Shown: piece after piece, positions 51,811 through 60,755 of the stretch
Position numbering within the stretch: the stretch's first letter is position 1
How the letters are laid out: each line of letters begins with the position of its first letter
From: Cyclobacteriaceae bacterium
GTDB taxonomy: Bacteria > Bacteroidota > Bacteroidia > Cytophagales > Cyclobacteriaceae
Assembly (NCBI GenBank): GCA_016787725.1
Contig: JAEUTZ010000005.1
Coordinates: 198,317-262,316 of the forward strand
Length of the DNA stretch: 64,000 nucleotides
Direction: 5' to 3'
Position numbers and translations under genes: made by a program
The notes under the pieces: generated by a model
Told to the model about the DNA's origin: nothing
Databases searched by the model: none
Seen by the model: the letters and a program-made list of their open reading frames with translations, nothing else

Positions 51811-53256
51811 TTATCCATCCGTGGGCACGGGTGGTGGCCCGTCTGGAATATAAGCTTTGTATGTGTGCCCCCCCTTCCGTTGATCAAACTCTGAACGGAT
51901 ATCTTTGCGTAACTGTTCGTTCTCAAATAAATCAACCATCGTCATGGCCAATGCTTTTGCGGCAAACACCATTCCCTTATGGCCAATGCTCATACCTCCA
52001 CAGGCAACTACGCTCCAACCATGCCACGCGGTATTGGGCGGGGCGGTTGTTGCTACCAACGTTATTTCCGGAACGATCCAGCTGATATCTCCCACATCGG
52101 TGGAACCTCCGGTAGGATGCTCCTGCGTTTCTTTCAAGGGTTGTATTTTCCCATTCAACCCTACTTGCTCACCTCCTTGCACTTCCTGAATCTTTTTCGC
52201 GAAAGCAATTTCTTCAGCGCTGTAATTAATAGGACCCAATACTTCCAGATTCCTCTGCAAGGCGGTGGCACCGGTTCGATTCACCAGAATTTCATAGTCT
52301 CCGGTTTGCACTGTTACTTTTGATTCCACCCCAGCGATGAGCGCTGCCCCTTTTGCGATTTCCTTAACCCGGGCAAACACTTCCTCCACTCCTGTTCGTT
52401 TGCTGTCGCGTACCCACATCCAGATTTTTGCATATTCTGGCACCACGTTTGGCACATCTCCGCCTTTCATGATCGCATAATGCATACGCACACTGGGTCG
52501 AACATGTTCGCGCAACATGTTCACTCCATCGGTAAACGCTTCCAGCCCATCAACGGCACTTCTTCCGTTCCACGGATCAGCCGCGGCATGTGCCGCCTTG
52601 CCTTTAAACTCTACAATAAAATCTACCATTGCCTGTGAACTTTGAGTGCTGGCAGCTATCTCTACATCCGGGTGCCAATCCAGGCAAACATCCAAATCAG
52701 CAAACAATCCTTCCCGCGCCATATAAATTTTCCCACCCACCGATTCCTCCGCTGGAGTGCCATAAAATCGGATCGTTCCTTTCAATTTCCCCAGCTGAAT
52801 TAATTCTTTTATCGCTACGGCAGCCCCAAGGCTTCCGGCACCAAAAAGATTATGGCCACAACCATGACCTGCCGCTCCGGCTTCCAATGCTTCTTTTGTT
52901 GGCGTTGCCTTTTGGGAAATTCCGGGTAAGGCATCAAACTCACCCATAATACCAATAATGGGTTTGCCTGATCCGTATTCTGCCGTAAAGGCTGTTGGCA
53001 TTCCTGCCACCCCGCGCTTTACTGTAAAGCCCTGCGCCTCCGCATAGTCGGCTAACTCCTTGGCTGACTTATGTTCGCGCAGAGCCGTTTCTGCATAGGC
53101 CCATACTTTGTCGCTGATGGAAATCAATTCCTGCTGATGTGTATCAACGGACTGGATTACGGCCGTCTTATTTGAACCCACGGATTCCTTTCGCTTTTGA
53201 GCAAACAATGGTGTAGATATTAATAATACAGCCAAGAGGACGACAGTTTTTCTCAT
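51811..53256 (-). CDS. M20 family amidohydrolase, AbgB-like, exported
   Basis: The 481-residue protein has a signal peptide (ending TPLFAQ). The M20D metal site includes IGIMGEFDALPGISQ and GHGCGHNLFGAGSLGAA; the C-terminal half has ATTAPPNTAWHGWSVVACG. It resembles the AbgB subunit of p-aminobenzoyl-glutamate hydrolase and related amidohydrolases more than the two M20 paralogues downstream. It cleaves an amide bond, probably of an N-acylated amino acid, in the periplasm. It is a single-gene unit facing the thioredoxin terminator. Confidence 0.88.
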   Translation of the reverse strand: MRKTVVLLAVLLISTPLFAQKRKESVGSNKTAVIQSVDTHQQELISISDKVWAYAETALREHKSAKELADYAEAQGFTVKRGVAGMPTAFTAEYGSGKPIIGIMGEFDALPGISQKATPTKEALEAGAAGHGCGHNLFGAGSLGAAVAIKELIQLGKLKGTIRFYGTPAEESVGGKIYMAREGLFADLDVCLDWHPDVEIAASTQSSQAMVDFIVEFKGKAAHAAADPWNGRSAVDGLEAFTDGVNMLREHVRPSVRMHYAIMKGGDVPNVVPEYAKIWMWVRDSKRTGVEEVFARVKEIAKGAALIAGVESKVTVQTGDYEILVNRTGATALQRNLEVLGPINYSAEEIAFAKKIQEVQGGEQVGLNGKIQPLKETQEHPTGGSTDVGDISWIVPEITLVATTAPPNTAWHGWSVVACGGMSIGHKGMVFAAKALAMTMVDLFENEQLRKDIRSEFDQRKGGHTYKAYIPDGPPPVPTDG

Positions 53257-53360
53257 AGAATTAATTGAAGTGTGGAAGTTAAATAATTTCGTATCCTGAA
53301 TAAAGGTATTCCAACCGAAGGGGGCAATCCGGTGTCTAATGGTTGTAAAGTTGAAGAAAT

Positions 53361-53735
53361 ATGAGGCACTTTGTCTTTTTTGTTATTGTCAGTTCGCTAA
53401 CATTCACGGGTTGTAGTGAAGAGGACATTACGAACGTATCGTGTGATCAGGCGGTTCCGGCCACCGTACGCGATTTATCCGGATTGGATGGCTGTGGCTT
53501 CGTTTTTGAACTTGAGGATGGATCCAAGCTTGAGCCTTTCATGCTTGGCTATTGTGGTACACCTCCGTTGCCAAAAGAAGTAACTGAAAATCCGTTGTAT
53601 AATTTTGAATGGGTGGATGGAAAACAGGTGTTGATTGGTTATGAAGTAGTACCGGATGCTGCCAGCATTTGTATGGTTGGAAAAATTGTGAAAATAACTT
53701 GCCTTGAAGAACTCGCATTGCCTGCCGAAAAGTAA
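53361..53735 (+). CDS. Small Cys-rich lipoprotein
   Basis: The 124-residue product has a lipobox (FTGC, Cys18). The core ATVRDLSGLDGCGFVFELED, followed by GSKLEPFMLGYC and VVPDAASICMVGKIVKITC, recurs in Bacteroidota proteins I recall as conserved hypotheticals. Four spaced cysteines in the mature part could form disulfides. It is 1 nt upstream of a second small lipoprotein gene with which it is surely cotranscribed. Function unknown. Confidence 0.68.
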   Translation: MRHFVFFVIVSSLTFTGCSEEDITNVSCDQAVPATVRDLSGLDGCGFVFELEDGSKLEPFMLGYCGTPPLPKEVTENPLYNFEWVDGKQVLIGYEVVPDAASICMVGKIVKITCLEELALPAEK

Positions 53736-53736
53736 T

Positions 53737-54060
53737 ATGAAACTAATAACATCTCTTATTTTTTTGGTTTCTATTGCTCTCATTACCTGTAACCCGTATG
53801 ACCTTCCTGAGGATGTCCCTTCCTGCATTAAAAATCTTGTTAAGAAAAAGGAACCATTGGAGGTATGGCAATACACATTCGATGGCGAAATAGTCTATTT
53901 GATGGTGCCCGACTGTTGTGATCAATACTCAACTTTGTATTCAGCCGATTGTGACAGGATTTGCGCGCCCAGTGGGGGCTTCACCGGAAAGGGTGATGGT
54001 CAGTGTTCCGATTTTTTTCTACAGGCAAAAGACCAGATTTTACTCTGGAAAAAGGAGTAA
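53737..54060 (+). CDS. DUF6970-like small lipoprotein
   Basis: This 107-residue protein has a lipobox (LITC, Cys18). VWQYTFDGEIVYLMVPDCCD and CAPSGGFTGKGDGQCSDFF are the signature of the DUF6970 family as I remember it. The paired cysteines probably form disulfides and hold a small domain exported to the envelope. I start at ATG 53737, since the longer frame overlaps the previous gene. It converges on the DUF4401 gene with one base between stops. Confidence 0.75.
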   Translation: MKLITSLIFLVSIALITCNPYDLPEDVPSCIKNLVKKKEPLEVWQYTFDGEIVYLMVPDCCDQYSTLYSADCDRICAPSGGFTGKGDGQCSDFFLQAKDQILLWKKE

Positions 54061-54061
54061 G

Positions 54062-55228
54062 TTAAAACGGGGTACTGGCACCTCCGCCTCCGGATTCTCC
54101 ACCCCCTCCGGATTCGGTGGATTTAACTTCGGATTGATTTCCGCCCAACGTTTGGGATATCACCAGAGCCTCTACCTGTTCACTCGCCCAGGTGCGGGTT
54201 AGTAACTGTTTGCTTATAAAGCCCCTGCGAATTTGCTTCAGGCCGCGCATCAGGAATATGGCAGCGACAATCAACACAACTCCTGCCATCACCAGGACCC
54301 ACTCCAACTCACCCTCCAAGAAATAATATTTGAATGTGGAGACGGATAAAGCCAGTGCCAACATCCCCACGCGCAACATCACCATGTCTTTATTTTTAAT
54401 CGCCACAAAAAAATACAGCACGGGGATCGCTACCGTCAAAGAATAAAATATCCCCGCGAAGGGGATCTCCTCGCCTTCCGCCAGTGACAAATCCAAGAGT
54501 TCAATACTTGCTTCCCGAACCACCCAATAGTTTGTACTTAGGTAGATCATAATCAGGCTGACCACTTCCATTACTGTCAAATTATTGCGCCAAAGTACAA
54601 GCGCACTGTGCTCCCAAATCCGCTTAACACCCCAATAAATGATCGTAAAAACAAACAGGAACACAAAGGGTATTAATTGACGAAGGATTCCACCCGCATC
54701 ATAGCAAAGAAGAAATATCAAAGCCGCCAGCGAAACCAGTGTAGCCAGGGTGGTGCTCAAATCCAGGTACCGGATGGCCGCGAGCGCAAAAACAAAGACG
54801 CTTGTAATTAAAATCAAATTGGTATTATCGAAATCAGAAAGTCCGGCAACACCGCCAATCAGAAAGCCACAGGAATGGTAGAGAACGGCTTCCGTAATTC
54901 CTGATTTGTAGTGCCACCGTTTAATAAACATTCCTTCCAAGAAAATGATTGACCCCGCCCCATATAGAATACACAGTACTGAAAGGCCGGTGGCTCCGAG
55001 ATCTCCAAACATCAGCGCAAAAATTCCTGTCACTCCCGACAGTGCCAACAATCCTGCAACGAATAAAAGCACGCGGATCATCCAATTAGGATGATACAAT
55101 GAAACGTTGTAATGGGCTTGGATTGCCGCCAGTTGGTCATCGGTAATTACAGCTTGTTTTGCCCAGCGTCTGGCTTCTTTGATGATCCCCAGATTCTGTA
55201 GCGCACGTATCGAATAGGCAATCATCAT
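54062..55228 (-). CDS. DUF4401 membrane protein
   Basis: This 388-residue protein has about ten hydrophobic segments after a cytosolic N-terminus, fitting DUF4401, and a glycine-rich hydrophilic tail (GGGGESGGGGASTPF). Segments such as WMIRVLLFVAGLLALSGVTG and LCYDAGGILRQLIPFVFLFV suggest a channel or transporter-like bundle; no function is known. It overlaps the DUF2157 gene upstream by 4 nt (ATGA). The two families commonly occur together. Confidence 0.78.
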   Translation of the reverse strand: MMIAYSIRALQNLGIIKEARRWAKQAVITDDQLAAIQAHYNVSLYHPNWMIRVLLFVAGLLALSGVTGIFALMFGDLGATGLSVLCILYGAGSIIFLEGMFIKRWHYKSGITEAVLYHSCGFLIGGVAGLSDFDNTNLILITSVFVFALAAIRYLDLSTTLATLVSLAALIFLLCYDAGGILRQLIPFVFLFVFTIIYWGVKRIWEHSALVLWRNNLTVMEVVSLIMIYLSTNYWVVREASIELLDLSLAEGEEIPFAGIFYSLTVAIPVLYFFVAIKNKDMVMLRVGMLALALSVSTFKYYFLEGELEWVLVMAGVVLIVAAIFLMRGLKQIRRGFISKQLLTRTWASEQVEALVISQTLGGNQSEVKSTESGGGGESGGGGASTPF

Positions 55229-56184
55229 CGTTTAAAAAAGGTTCTGAATCGGATCACCAGGTAAATGAATCCACCACAGGATAGAAGTGAATACCAGAAC
55301 CACAACGCGGGCTCGGAATCAAAAACAGTTTCAGCCAGCAAATAGGTGGTGGCAATGTAGGCCGCCATAAAGGCATACACTAAAAACAAAAAGGATTTAC
55401 GGGTGCGGGCCTGGTGCCAGGCAAAATAGCTTCCTCCGTAAATCAATACTACATACAATAGATAAATGTGCTCATCGATAAATAACCCCGCAATGCATGC
55501 ACAAAAATAGATCAGCAAGCCAAGGTTGTGATACGTAAATGTGAAATGCCGCTTTATTCCGCGCCTATCCAAAAATGTTGTGATCGCTACCATAGCGGTA
55601 GCAAAAATGATGGCTGTCACGTGCAGGTGCGACCCCGTGAAAAAATTCCCGCTATACCATTTCTGAGGCGAGATCGTGATTCCCCAAAAGGATGCAAATG
55701 CCGTGATGGCCAGTGACAAAACCCCGATATGATCAAAGCGATAGGCCACATAAAAGAACAATGCTGCAGTAATCAAGGTGCTGATGCCCAGTTGATCTGT
55801 CAGAAGCTCGTATTGAACTTGAAGGTAACCCAGTATGGATACAAAAAGCAGGCAGCCGAGCAGCACGATATAGTCGTAATAGGGAATCGGGGATTGAACC
55901 TGCTCATGGGTATACACCATCTCGTACTTTATGACATACCAGAAGCACGCGGTCATTAGTGCGGTAAGCAACCCAATACTGATCACATGGCCGATGTCTC
56001 CAATATTCTGGTAGATGAGAATACCCGCACCCGTTGTAAATAACATAACCCCCAGATAGAGCACGGTGCGCAACTCATAAAAAACTGATACAACCTTTCC
56101 GGAATAGATTGGCGTCAACCAATCATACTGTTTTTGTGTAATCAGTTTCTTCTCTTGTAATTCTTTGAGGGCTTGGCTCGTCAT
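55225..56184 (-). CDS. DUF2157 membrane protein
   Basis: This 319-residue protein opens with a short helical domain (LKELQEKKLITQKQYDWLTP), the usual start of DUF2157. About eight membrane segments follow (LGVMLFTTGAGILIYQNIGD; AFMAAYIATTYLLAETVF). It is the first gene of a two-gene unit with DUF4401, which it overlaps by 4 nt, so a heteromeric membrane complex is plausible. The role is unknown. It begins 16 nt after the stop of the M20 peptidase gene on the same strand. Confidence 0.8.
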   Translation of the reverse strand: MTSQALKELQEKKLITQKQYDWLTPIYSGKVVSVFYELRTVLYLGVMLFTTGAGILIYQNIGDIGHVISIGLLTALMTACFWYVIKYEMVYTHEQVQSPIPYYDYIVLLGCLLFVSILGYLQVQYELLTDQLGISTLITAALFFYVAYRFDHIGVLSLAITAFASFWGITISPQKWYSGNFFTGSHLHVTAIIFATAMVAITTFLDRRGIKRHFTFTYHNLGLLIYFCACIAGLFIDEHIYLLYVVLIYGGSYFAWHQARTRKSFLFLVYAFMAAYIATTYLLAETVFDSEPALWFWYSLLSCGGFIYLVIRFRTFFKR

Positions 56185-56200
56185 TGTAACAGACCGCCAG

Positions 56201-57508
56201 CTATTTCTTCGGTTTATTCATATAATCAAGGGTCAGATTCAGCATCGCCTTCACCCCGGTAACAAAGGAACTTTCATCGATCATAAAATCAGGTGTATGG
56301 TGAGAGGGTACCTTGTCAGGATCGGTGTCGGGAGGCATGGCTCCAACAAAAAAGAAGAAGCCAGGGATCTCCTTCTGATAATAAGCAAAATCTTCCGCCC
56401 CGGTAATGGCATTGATATTTAGGGTATTCTCTGAACCAGCAGCCCGCTGTAAACTGGGCACCATTTGTTGCGTAAGGGCTGGATCGTTGTATGTAACAGG
56501 GGTACCTCTGCGAATAGTGACTTCGGCTTTCGCACCGGCACTCTCAGCAATCTTGGTAGCTGTTAACTTTATCTTCTCATGAATTTTATCCTGCATCTCC
56601 GTATCCAATGTTCTTATCGTGCCGGCAAAAAATGCTTCCTCCGGTATGATATTTTCACGAATCCCTGCATTCATCCGGCCAACCGTTATCACCGCAGCTT
56701 CTTTTGTTAATTCGGTTTGACGGCTAATAATGGTTTGCAAGCCGTTGATGATTTGAGCCGACACAACAATTGGATCAATGCTCATCCACGGAGTAGACCC
56801 GTGCGCTTGTCTGCCAATGACTTTCACCGAGTAGTTGTCTGCAGCTGCTAAAATGCCTCCCGGCCGATAGGTAAGTTTACCCAACGGTGTAACGGAGCTG
56901 ATGTGCAGCCCAAAAATCACATCCACTTTCGGATTTTGAAGCACGCCTTCCTTCACCATCAGGCTGGCTCCACCTTCTTCCCCGACCGGGGCCCCCTCCT
57001 CGGCTGGTTGAAAAATAAACTTAATGGTTCCCTTCAGATCAGCCTTGTTCTTAGTAAGGATTTCGGCAACTCCCATCAGAATTGCAACATGGGAGTCATG
57101 GCCGCATGCATGCATCACGCCTGTCTCCTGGCCATTGTACGTGGTCTTCACTTTTGATGCGAATGGCAAGCTGTTCCGCTCAGTTACGGGCAGTGCATCC
57201 ATATCCGCACGCAAGGCAATGACGGGTCCGGGCTTACCGGTTTCAAGTAGGGCAACGACACCGGTCTTTGCGATTCCGGTTTGAACTTTTAAGCCCAGGG
57301 AATTCAAGTGCGCAGCAATGTAGGCACCTGTCTGCGTTTCCCGGTTCGACAGTTCCGGGTTCTGATGTAAATGTCTTCGCCATTCAATAACCCGAGGTTC
57401 AATTGCTTTGGCCTGTTGATCCATTTTGGATTGTACTTTGGGATTTACCTGGGCTGCAACAGGAAGAAAAATGGTAGCCAACATCAACATCAGGAATACT
57501 CGTTTCAT
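56201..57508 (-). CDS. M20D family amidohydrolase, copy 1 of tandem pair
   Basis: This 435-residue exported enzyme (signal peptide ending PVAAQV) has EWRRHLHQNPELSNRETQTG, the metal site GVMHACGHDSHVAILMGVAE and FIFQPAEEG. It belongs to the M20D amidohydrolases (N-acyl-amino acid, IAA-amino acid and related hydrolases) that use a dinuclear metal site with a conserved Cys. Substrate unknown. It is a close paralogue of the next gene upstream, 46 nt away, indicating tandem duplication. Confidence 0.9.
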   Translation of the reverse strand: MKRVFLMLMLATIFLPVAAQVNPKVQSKMDQQAKAIEPRVIEWRRHLHQNPELSNRETQTGAYIAAHLNSLGLKVQTGIAKTGVVALLETGKPGPVIALRADMDALPVTERNSLPFASKVKTTYNGQETGVMHACGHDSHVAILMGVAEILTKNKADLKGTIKFIFQPAEEGAPVGEEGGASLMVKEGVLQNPKVDVIFGLHISSVTPLGKLTYRPGGILAAADNYSVKVIGRQAHGSTPWMSIDPIVVSAQIINGLQTIISRQTELTKEAAVITVGRMNAGIRENIIPEEAFFAGTIRTLDTEMQDKIHEKIKLTATKIAESAGAKAEVTIRRGTPVTYNDPALTQQMVPSLQRAAGSENTLNINAITGAEDFAYYQKEIPGFFFFVGAMPPDTDPDKVPSHHTPDFMIDESSFVTGVKAMLNLTLDYMNKPKK

Positions 57509-57554
57509 AGGTTCGGTATTTAGGTGGGAATGATTTAAAAAGTTATCGATTCAG

Positions 57555-58865
57555 TTATTTTTTGTAAGCCTCCATATAATCCAGGGTCAGACTCAACAAC
57601 GCTTTCACACCGGTGATCATCGCTTTTTCATCAAACATGAAATCTGCTGTATGATGGGTTGGCTTTACTGTCAACTTCATATCAGCCGGATAAGCTCCCA
57701 GAAAAAAGAAAAATCCTGGCACCCTGCGTTGATAAAATGAAAAATCCTCGGCCATGGTAACAGGTTGGGTGACCACCACATTCTCCTGACCTGCAGCCCG
57801 GATCAAACTGGGTACCATTTTCTCTGTAAGGGCCGCATCATTGATGGTGGCAGGATACATGATTTGCACGTCCACATTAGCTTTGGCTCCTGCACTCTCC
57901 GCTATCTTCTCGGCCGTTAACCTGATTTTCTCATGCACTTTCTGTTGCATGGCATCATCAAAGGTTCTGATTGTGCCTTGCAATAGCACCGTTTCCGGAA
58001 TGATATTTCTACGGATACCTCCGTGAATGCTTCCAATGGTAATAACTGCTCCGGCTTTTGTCAGTTCTGTTTGCCGGCTGACGATGGTTTGCAGCCCCTG
58101 AATGATTTGAGACGAAATAACGACAGGATCAACGCTGTCCCATGGGGTAGCCCCGTGCGCTCCTTGCCCTGTAACTTTAATATCAACACCATCCACCGCG
58201 GCCATTAATCCCCCGGAACGATAAGCTAACTGACCCGATGGAAGAAGGGATTGAATATGCAATCCAAAAATGGCATCGACTTTTGGATTCTCCAGTACTC
58301 CCTCTTTCACCATCAACTCGGCCCCTGCCATACCCTCCTCAGGAGCAACTCCTTCTTCAGCCGGTTGAAAAATAAATTTAACAATACCTCGTAGTTCGCT
58401 TTTATTCTTTGAGAGGACCTCCGCGACAGCAAGTAAAATAGACATGTGGCCATCGTGACCACAGGCATGCATGACACCGGTTTGCTGATTCCCAAATGAA
58501 TCCACTGCTTTCGAGGCAAAGGGCAATGCATTGCGCTCAGTAACCGGCAATGCATCCATGTCAGCACGCAAGGCTACCACGGGTCCTGGTTTGGCACCTT
58601 TTAATAAGGCCACTACACCCGTTTTGGCAAAGGGATACTGAACTTCTAAGCCCAGGTCTTTAAGCTGTTCTGCGATGCGGGCTCCGGTTTTTACTTCCCG
58701 GTTTGATAATTCCGGATGCTGATGAAAATACCTTCGCCATTCAATTAGCTTCGGCTCAAGCTCAATGGCCTGCTGGTGGGTTTTGGTTATTAATTTCGTA
58801 TTGGTCTGTGCCCCTAATTGACCGAGGGTGATCATCATCACCACCGTCAGGTAAATTCTTCGCAT
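57555..58865 (-). CDS. M20D family amidohydrolase, copy 2 of tandem pair
   Basis: This 436-residue exported paralogue of the downstream gene has a signal peptide (ending LGAQTN). EWRRYFHQHPELSNREVKTG, the metal site GVMHACGHDGHMSILLAVAE and FIFQPAEEG all match. The two proteins line up along their whole length with few gaps, and most motifs are identical. Both seem intact, so they may differ in substrate or expression. The gene diverges from the Rieske protein gene 58 nt away. Confidence 0.9.
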   Translation of the reverse strand: MRRIYLTVVMMITLGQLGAQTNTKLITKTHQQAIELEPKLIEWRRYFHQHPELSNREVKTGARIAEQLKDLGLEVQYPFAKTGVVALLKGAKPGPVVALRADMDALPVTERNALPFASKAVDSFGNQQTGVMHACGHDGHMSILLAVAEVLSKNKSELRGIVKFIFQPAEEGVAPEEGMAGAELMVKEGVLENPKVDAIFGLHIQSLLPSGQLAYRSGGLMAAVDGVDIKVTGQGAHGATPWDSVDPVVISSQIIQGLQTIVSRQTELTKAGAVITIGSIHGGIRRNIIPETVLLQGTIRTFDDAMQQKVHEKIRLTAEKIAESAGAKANVDVQIMYPATINDAALTEKMVPSLIRAAGQENVVVTQPVTMAEDFSFYQRRVPGFFFFLGAYPADMKLTVKPTHHTADFMFDEKAMITGVKALLSLTLDYMEAYKK

Positions 58866-58923
58866 GGATTTAGTTAATTTTAGTCAAGGTATAGAAAAAG
58901 GATTCTGAACAAAAGATTAAATC

Positions 58924-59244
58924 ATGCGGTGGGTGAAAATTTTTAAGAGCGCACAAGAAGCAAATGCCCGCTTGCCAGAAAATAAACCACAATTACTGGT
59001 TGTTGGTGATCAGCGCATCTGTCTGGTAAAACATAAGGATCACCTTTATGCGGTCAGCAACACGTGTACGCACAATGGTGAATCATTAAACAAAGGACAA
59101 ATCAATTATGCCGGAGAAGTTGTGTGTCCGTGGCACGGGTATCAATTCAACTTGCAAACGGGACGTGAGTATTTGGAGCGATCTGCTGATCTGGAGACGT
59201 TTCCCATCCGGGTGGAAGAGGATGGTTTGTATCTTGGCCTTTAA
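58924..59244 (+). CDS. Rieske 2Fe-2S ferredoxin-like protein
   Basis: This 106-residue cytosolic protein is a single Rieske domain. Cluster ligands are CTH (Cys48, His50) and CPWH (Cys68, His71), within YAVSNTCTHNGESLNKG and VVCPWHGYQFNLQTG. No membrane anchor is present, so it resembles the ferredoxin components of dioxygenases or nitrite-reductase small subunits. No partner reductase or oxygenase is nearby. Electron transfer is certain in type, but its partner is unknown. Confidence 0.92.
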   Translation: MRWVKIFKSAQEANARLPENKPQLLVVGDQRICLVKHKDHLYAVSNTCTHNGESLNKGQINYAGEVVCPWHGYQFNLQTGREYLERSADLETFPIRVEEDGLYLGL

Positions 59245-59296
59245 TTCGCGACAATAGCAGATCCTTTTCGGTCGTTATCCAATAAAGAAATATCGC

Positions 59297-60286
59297 TTGA
59301 AGATTTCAATTGCATTCCTTTTACTCCTTATGGCCACCCCTTCATACACGCAACCCGAGCGTGAGAAGGATGGGTTTCTAAAAAAACTTTCCTATTCCGA
59401 TCAGGTTCCGGAAGGGTTGCTGGCAAGGCGATCGGTAGTATTGTTTGATGAGGCCATCCCGTTAAAAGAACTGGAAGAAATACAACAGGGCTTTCAGCCA
59501 GCGGGAATTGATGCAATCGCTTATTTTCCGGTTGACCGGATACTTTCTGGTGCTGATCCGAAAAAAGCGTTTGCTGACTATCTCGTTGGGCGCAATGTTG
59601 GATTCTTGATTTTTGCAGAACGGACCATCACGAATTATACCTTCACGTTTGTTCCTTTTAATAATAAGCCCACGTTGGCTGACCTTCATGCTCCGGCCTG
59701 GCGGCAAACTGGTTCGGTTTTAAAAGAAGTACTCTTGACTATTTATCGACTCGCATTAGGTAATCAGAAGAAGCAGAATTTTCTGGTCAATGATTTTCCA
59801 GAATTTGATATCCCTATTAAAATTTTCTCTGGCCGCAGAAATGAAGGGTATACAGGGCAAGTAAAAACATTACGGGTGGCTGTTCCAAAATTTGCCAATG
59901 AAAAAGCTGACGCAGCGATGGAACAAATATGTAAAGAACATTTTCCGGTAAAATATGAATTGGTGGATGCTGAACTGAGCGAAGCGGAGTTAAGCCGGAG
60001 AGGGTTTGGTTTGGTGATTCGGTATGTTCACACTTCAGGCCGGCTGGCTAAAGAAGTGCTGGATTATGATGTATCGCAACTTGCCAATTCGATTTCGTCC
60101 GTAGCGATGGTTGGTGGCGAGGCCCAATTGAAAACAATTCCTGCTGACGAGCCTGTTTACAAATTTTATATCAAGCACCTGGAATATGGAAATATATTTC
60201 TCGGCAACAAATGGGATGCCGATCCATCCTGGGAAATGGCGCTCACCAGCCACTTGCTCTTAATGCGACAGGATTTGAAATACTAG
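59297..60286 (+). CDS. Hypothetical exported protein, 329 residues
   Basis: The protein starts at TTG 59297 and has a signal peptide (ending PSYTQ). SVVLFDEAIPLKELEEIQQG, AIAYFPVDRIL and GRNVGFLIFAERTITNYTFT describe an alpha/beta domain in the first half. VLDYDVSQLANSISSVAMVG lies near the end. I recall no named family. It is not obviously an enzyme. The stop TAG overlaps that of the convergent membrane protein gene within the tetranucleotide CTAG. Confidence 0.6.
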   Translation: MKISIAFLLLLMATPSYTQPEREKDGFLKKLSYSDQVPEGLLARRSVVLFDEAIPLKELEEIQQGFQPAGIDAIAYFPVDRILSGADPKKAFADYLVGRNVGFLIFAERTITNYTFTFVPFNNKPTLADLHAPAWRQTGSVLKEVLLTIYRLALGNQKKQNFLVNDFPEFDIPIKIFSGRRNEGYTGQVKTLRVAVPKFANEKADAAMEQICKEHFPVKYELVDAELSEAELSRRGFGLVIRYVHTSGRLAKEVLDYDVSQLANSISSVAMVGGEAQLKTIPADEPVYKFYIKHLEYGNIFLGNKWDADPSWEMALTSHLLLMRQDLKY

Positions 60287-60597
60287 GTTGTTTTTTTGTT
60301 TCGCTTTGTAATAATGAGAGCAGCAGTTATCAGCAAAGCAAGAAACACATAGCCATTCATTTCGTAATCCGGGAAGTTATAATTCCAGGAATGTCCCCAT
60401 CCAAAAATGCTGTGAAAAATGGCCTTAAAGATGCCGGCCATGATCCCGATAATTGCTCCAAACAGGCCAACAATCAATCCGAAAAGACCACCAAGTAACC
60501 CGGCAACCAGCCCAAACAAGCCCATGCCAAGTCCAAACCATAGCGGAAATGTTAGCAGGATGATCAACACAAGCAGGATCGAGCTGGAGCGGTTCAT
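60283..60597 (-). CDS. Glycine-zipper-type small membrane protein
   Basis: A 104-residue protein with a hydrophobic first helix and then a long segment of repeated GLxGLxxGLxG pattern (FGLGMGLFGLVAGLLGGLFG; LIVGLFGAIIGIMAGIF). An aromatic loop (HSIFGWGHSWNYNFPDYEMN) and a last helix follow (YVFLALLITAALIITKR). The glycine spacing favours tight helix packing, as in glycine zippers. Function unknown. It shares the CTAG with the preceding convergent gene. Confidence 0.6.
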   Translation of the reverse strand: MNRSSSILLVLIILLTFPLWFGLGMGLFGLVAGLLGGLFGLIVGLFGAIIGIMAGIFKAIFHSIFGWGHSWNYNFPDYEMNGYVFLALLITAALIITKRNKKTT

Positions 60598-60755
60598 AGC
60601 GGAGGATTTTCAGATTCAACCGCTACAAAAACCATTCTAAAATTGATTTCTCTTTAAAATCGAGTCAAAAAGCGAATTTAACATTGTTCACTTACTATCT
60701 GGAGTGATCAAGTGTTGAGAAATGAACAGTGCCTGATTGAAACTGAACAGAATAC

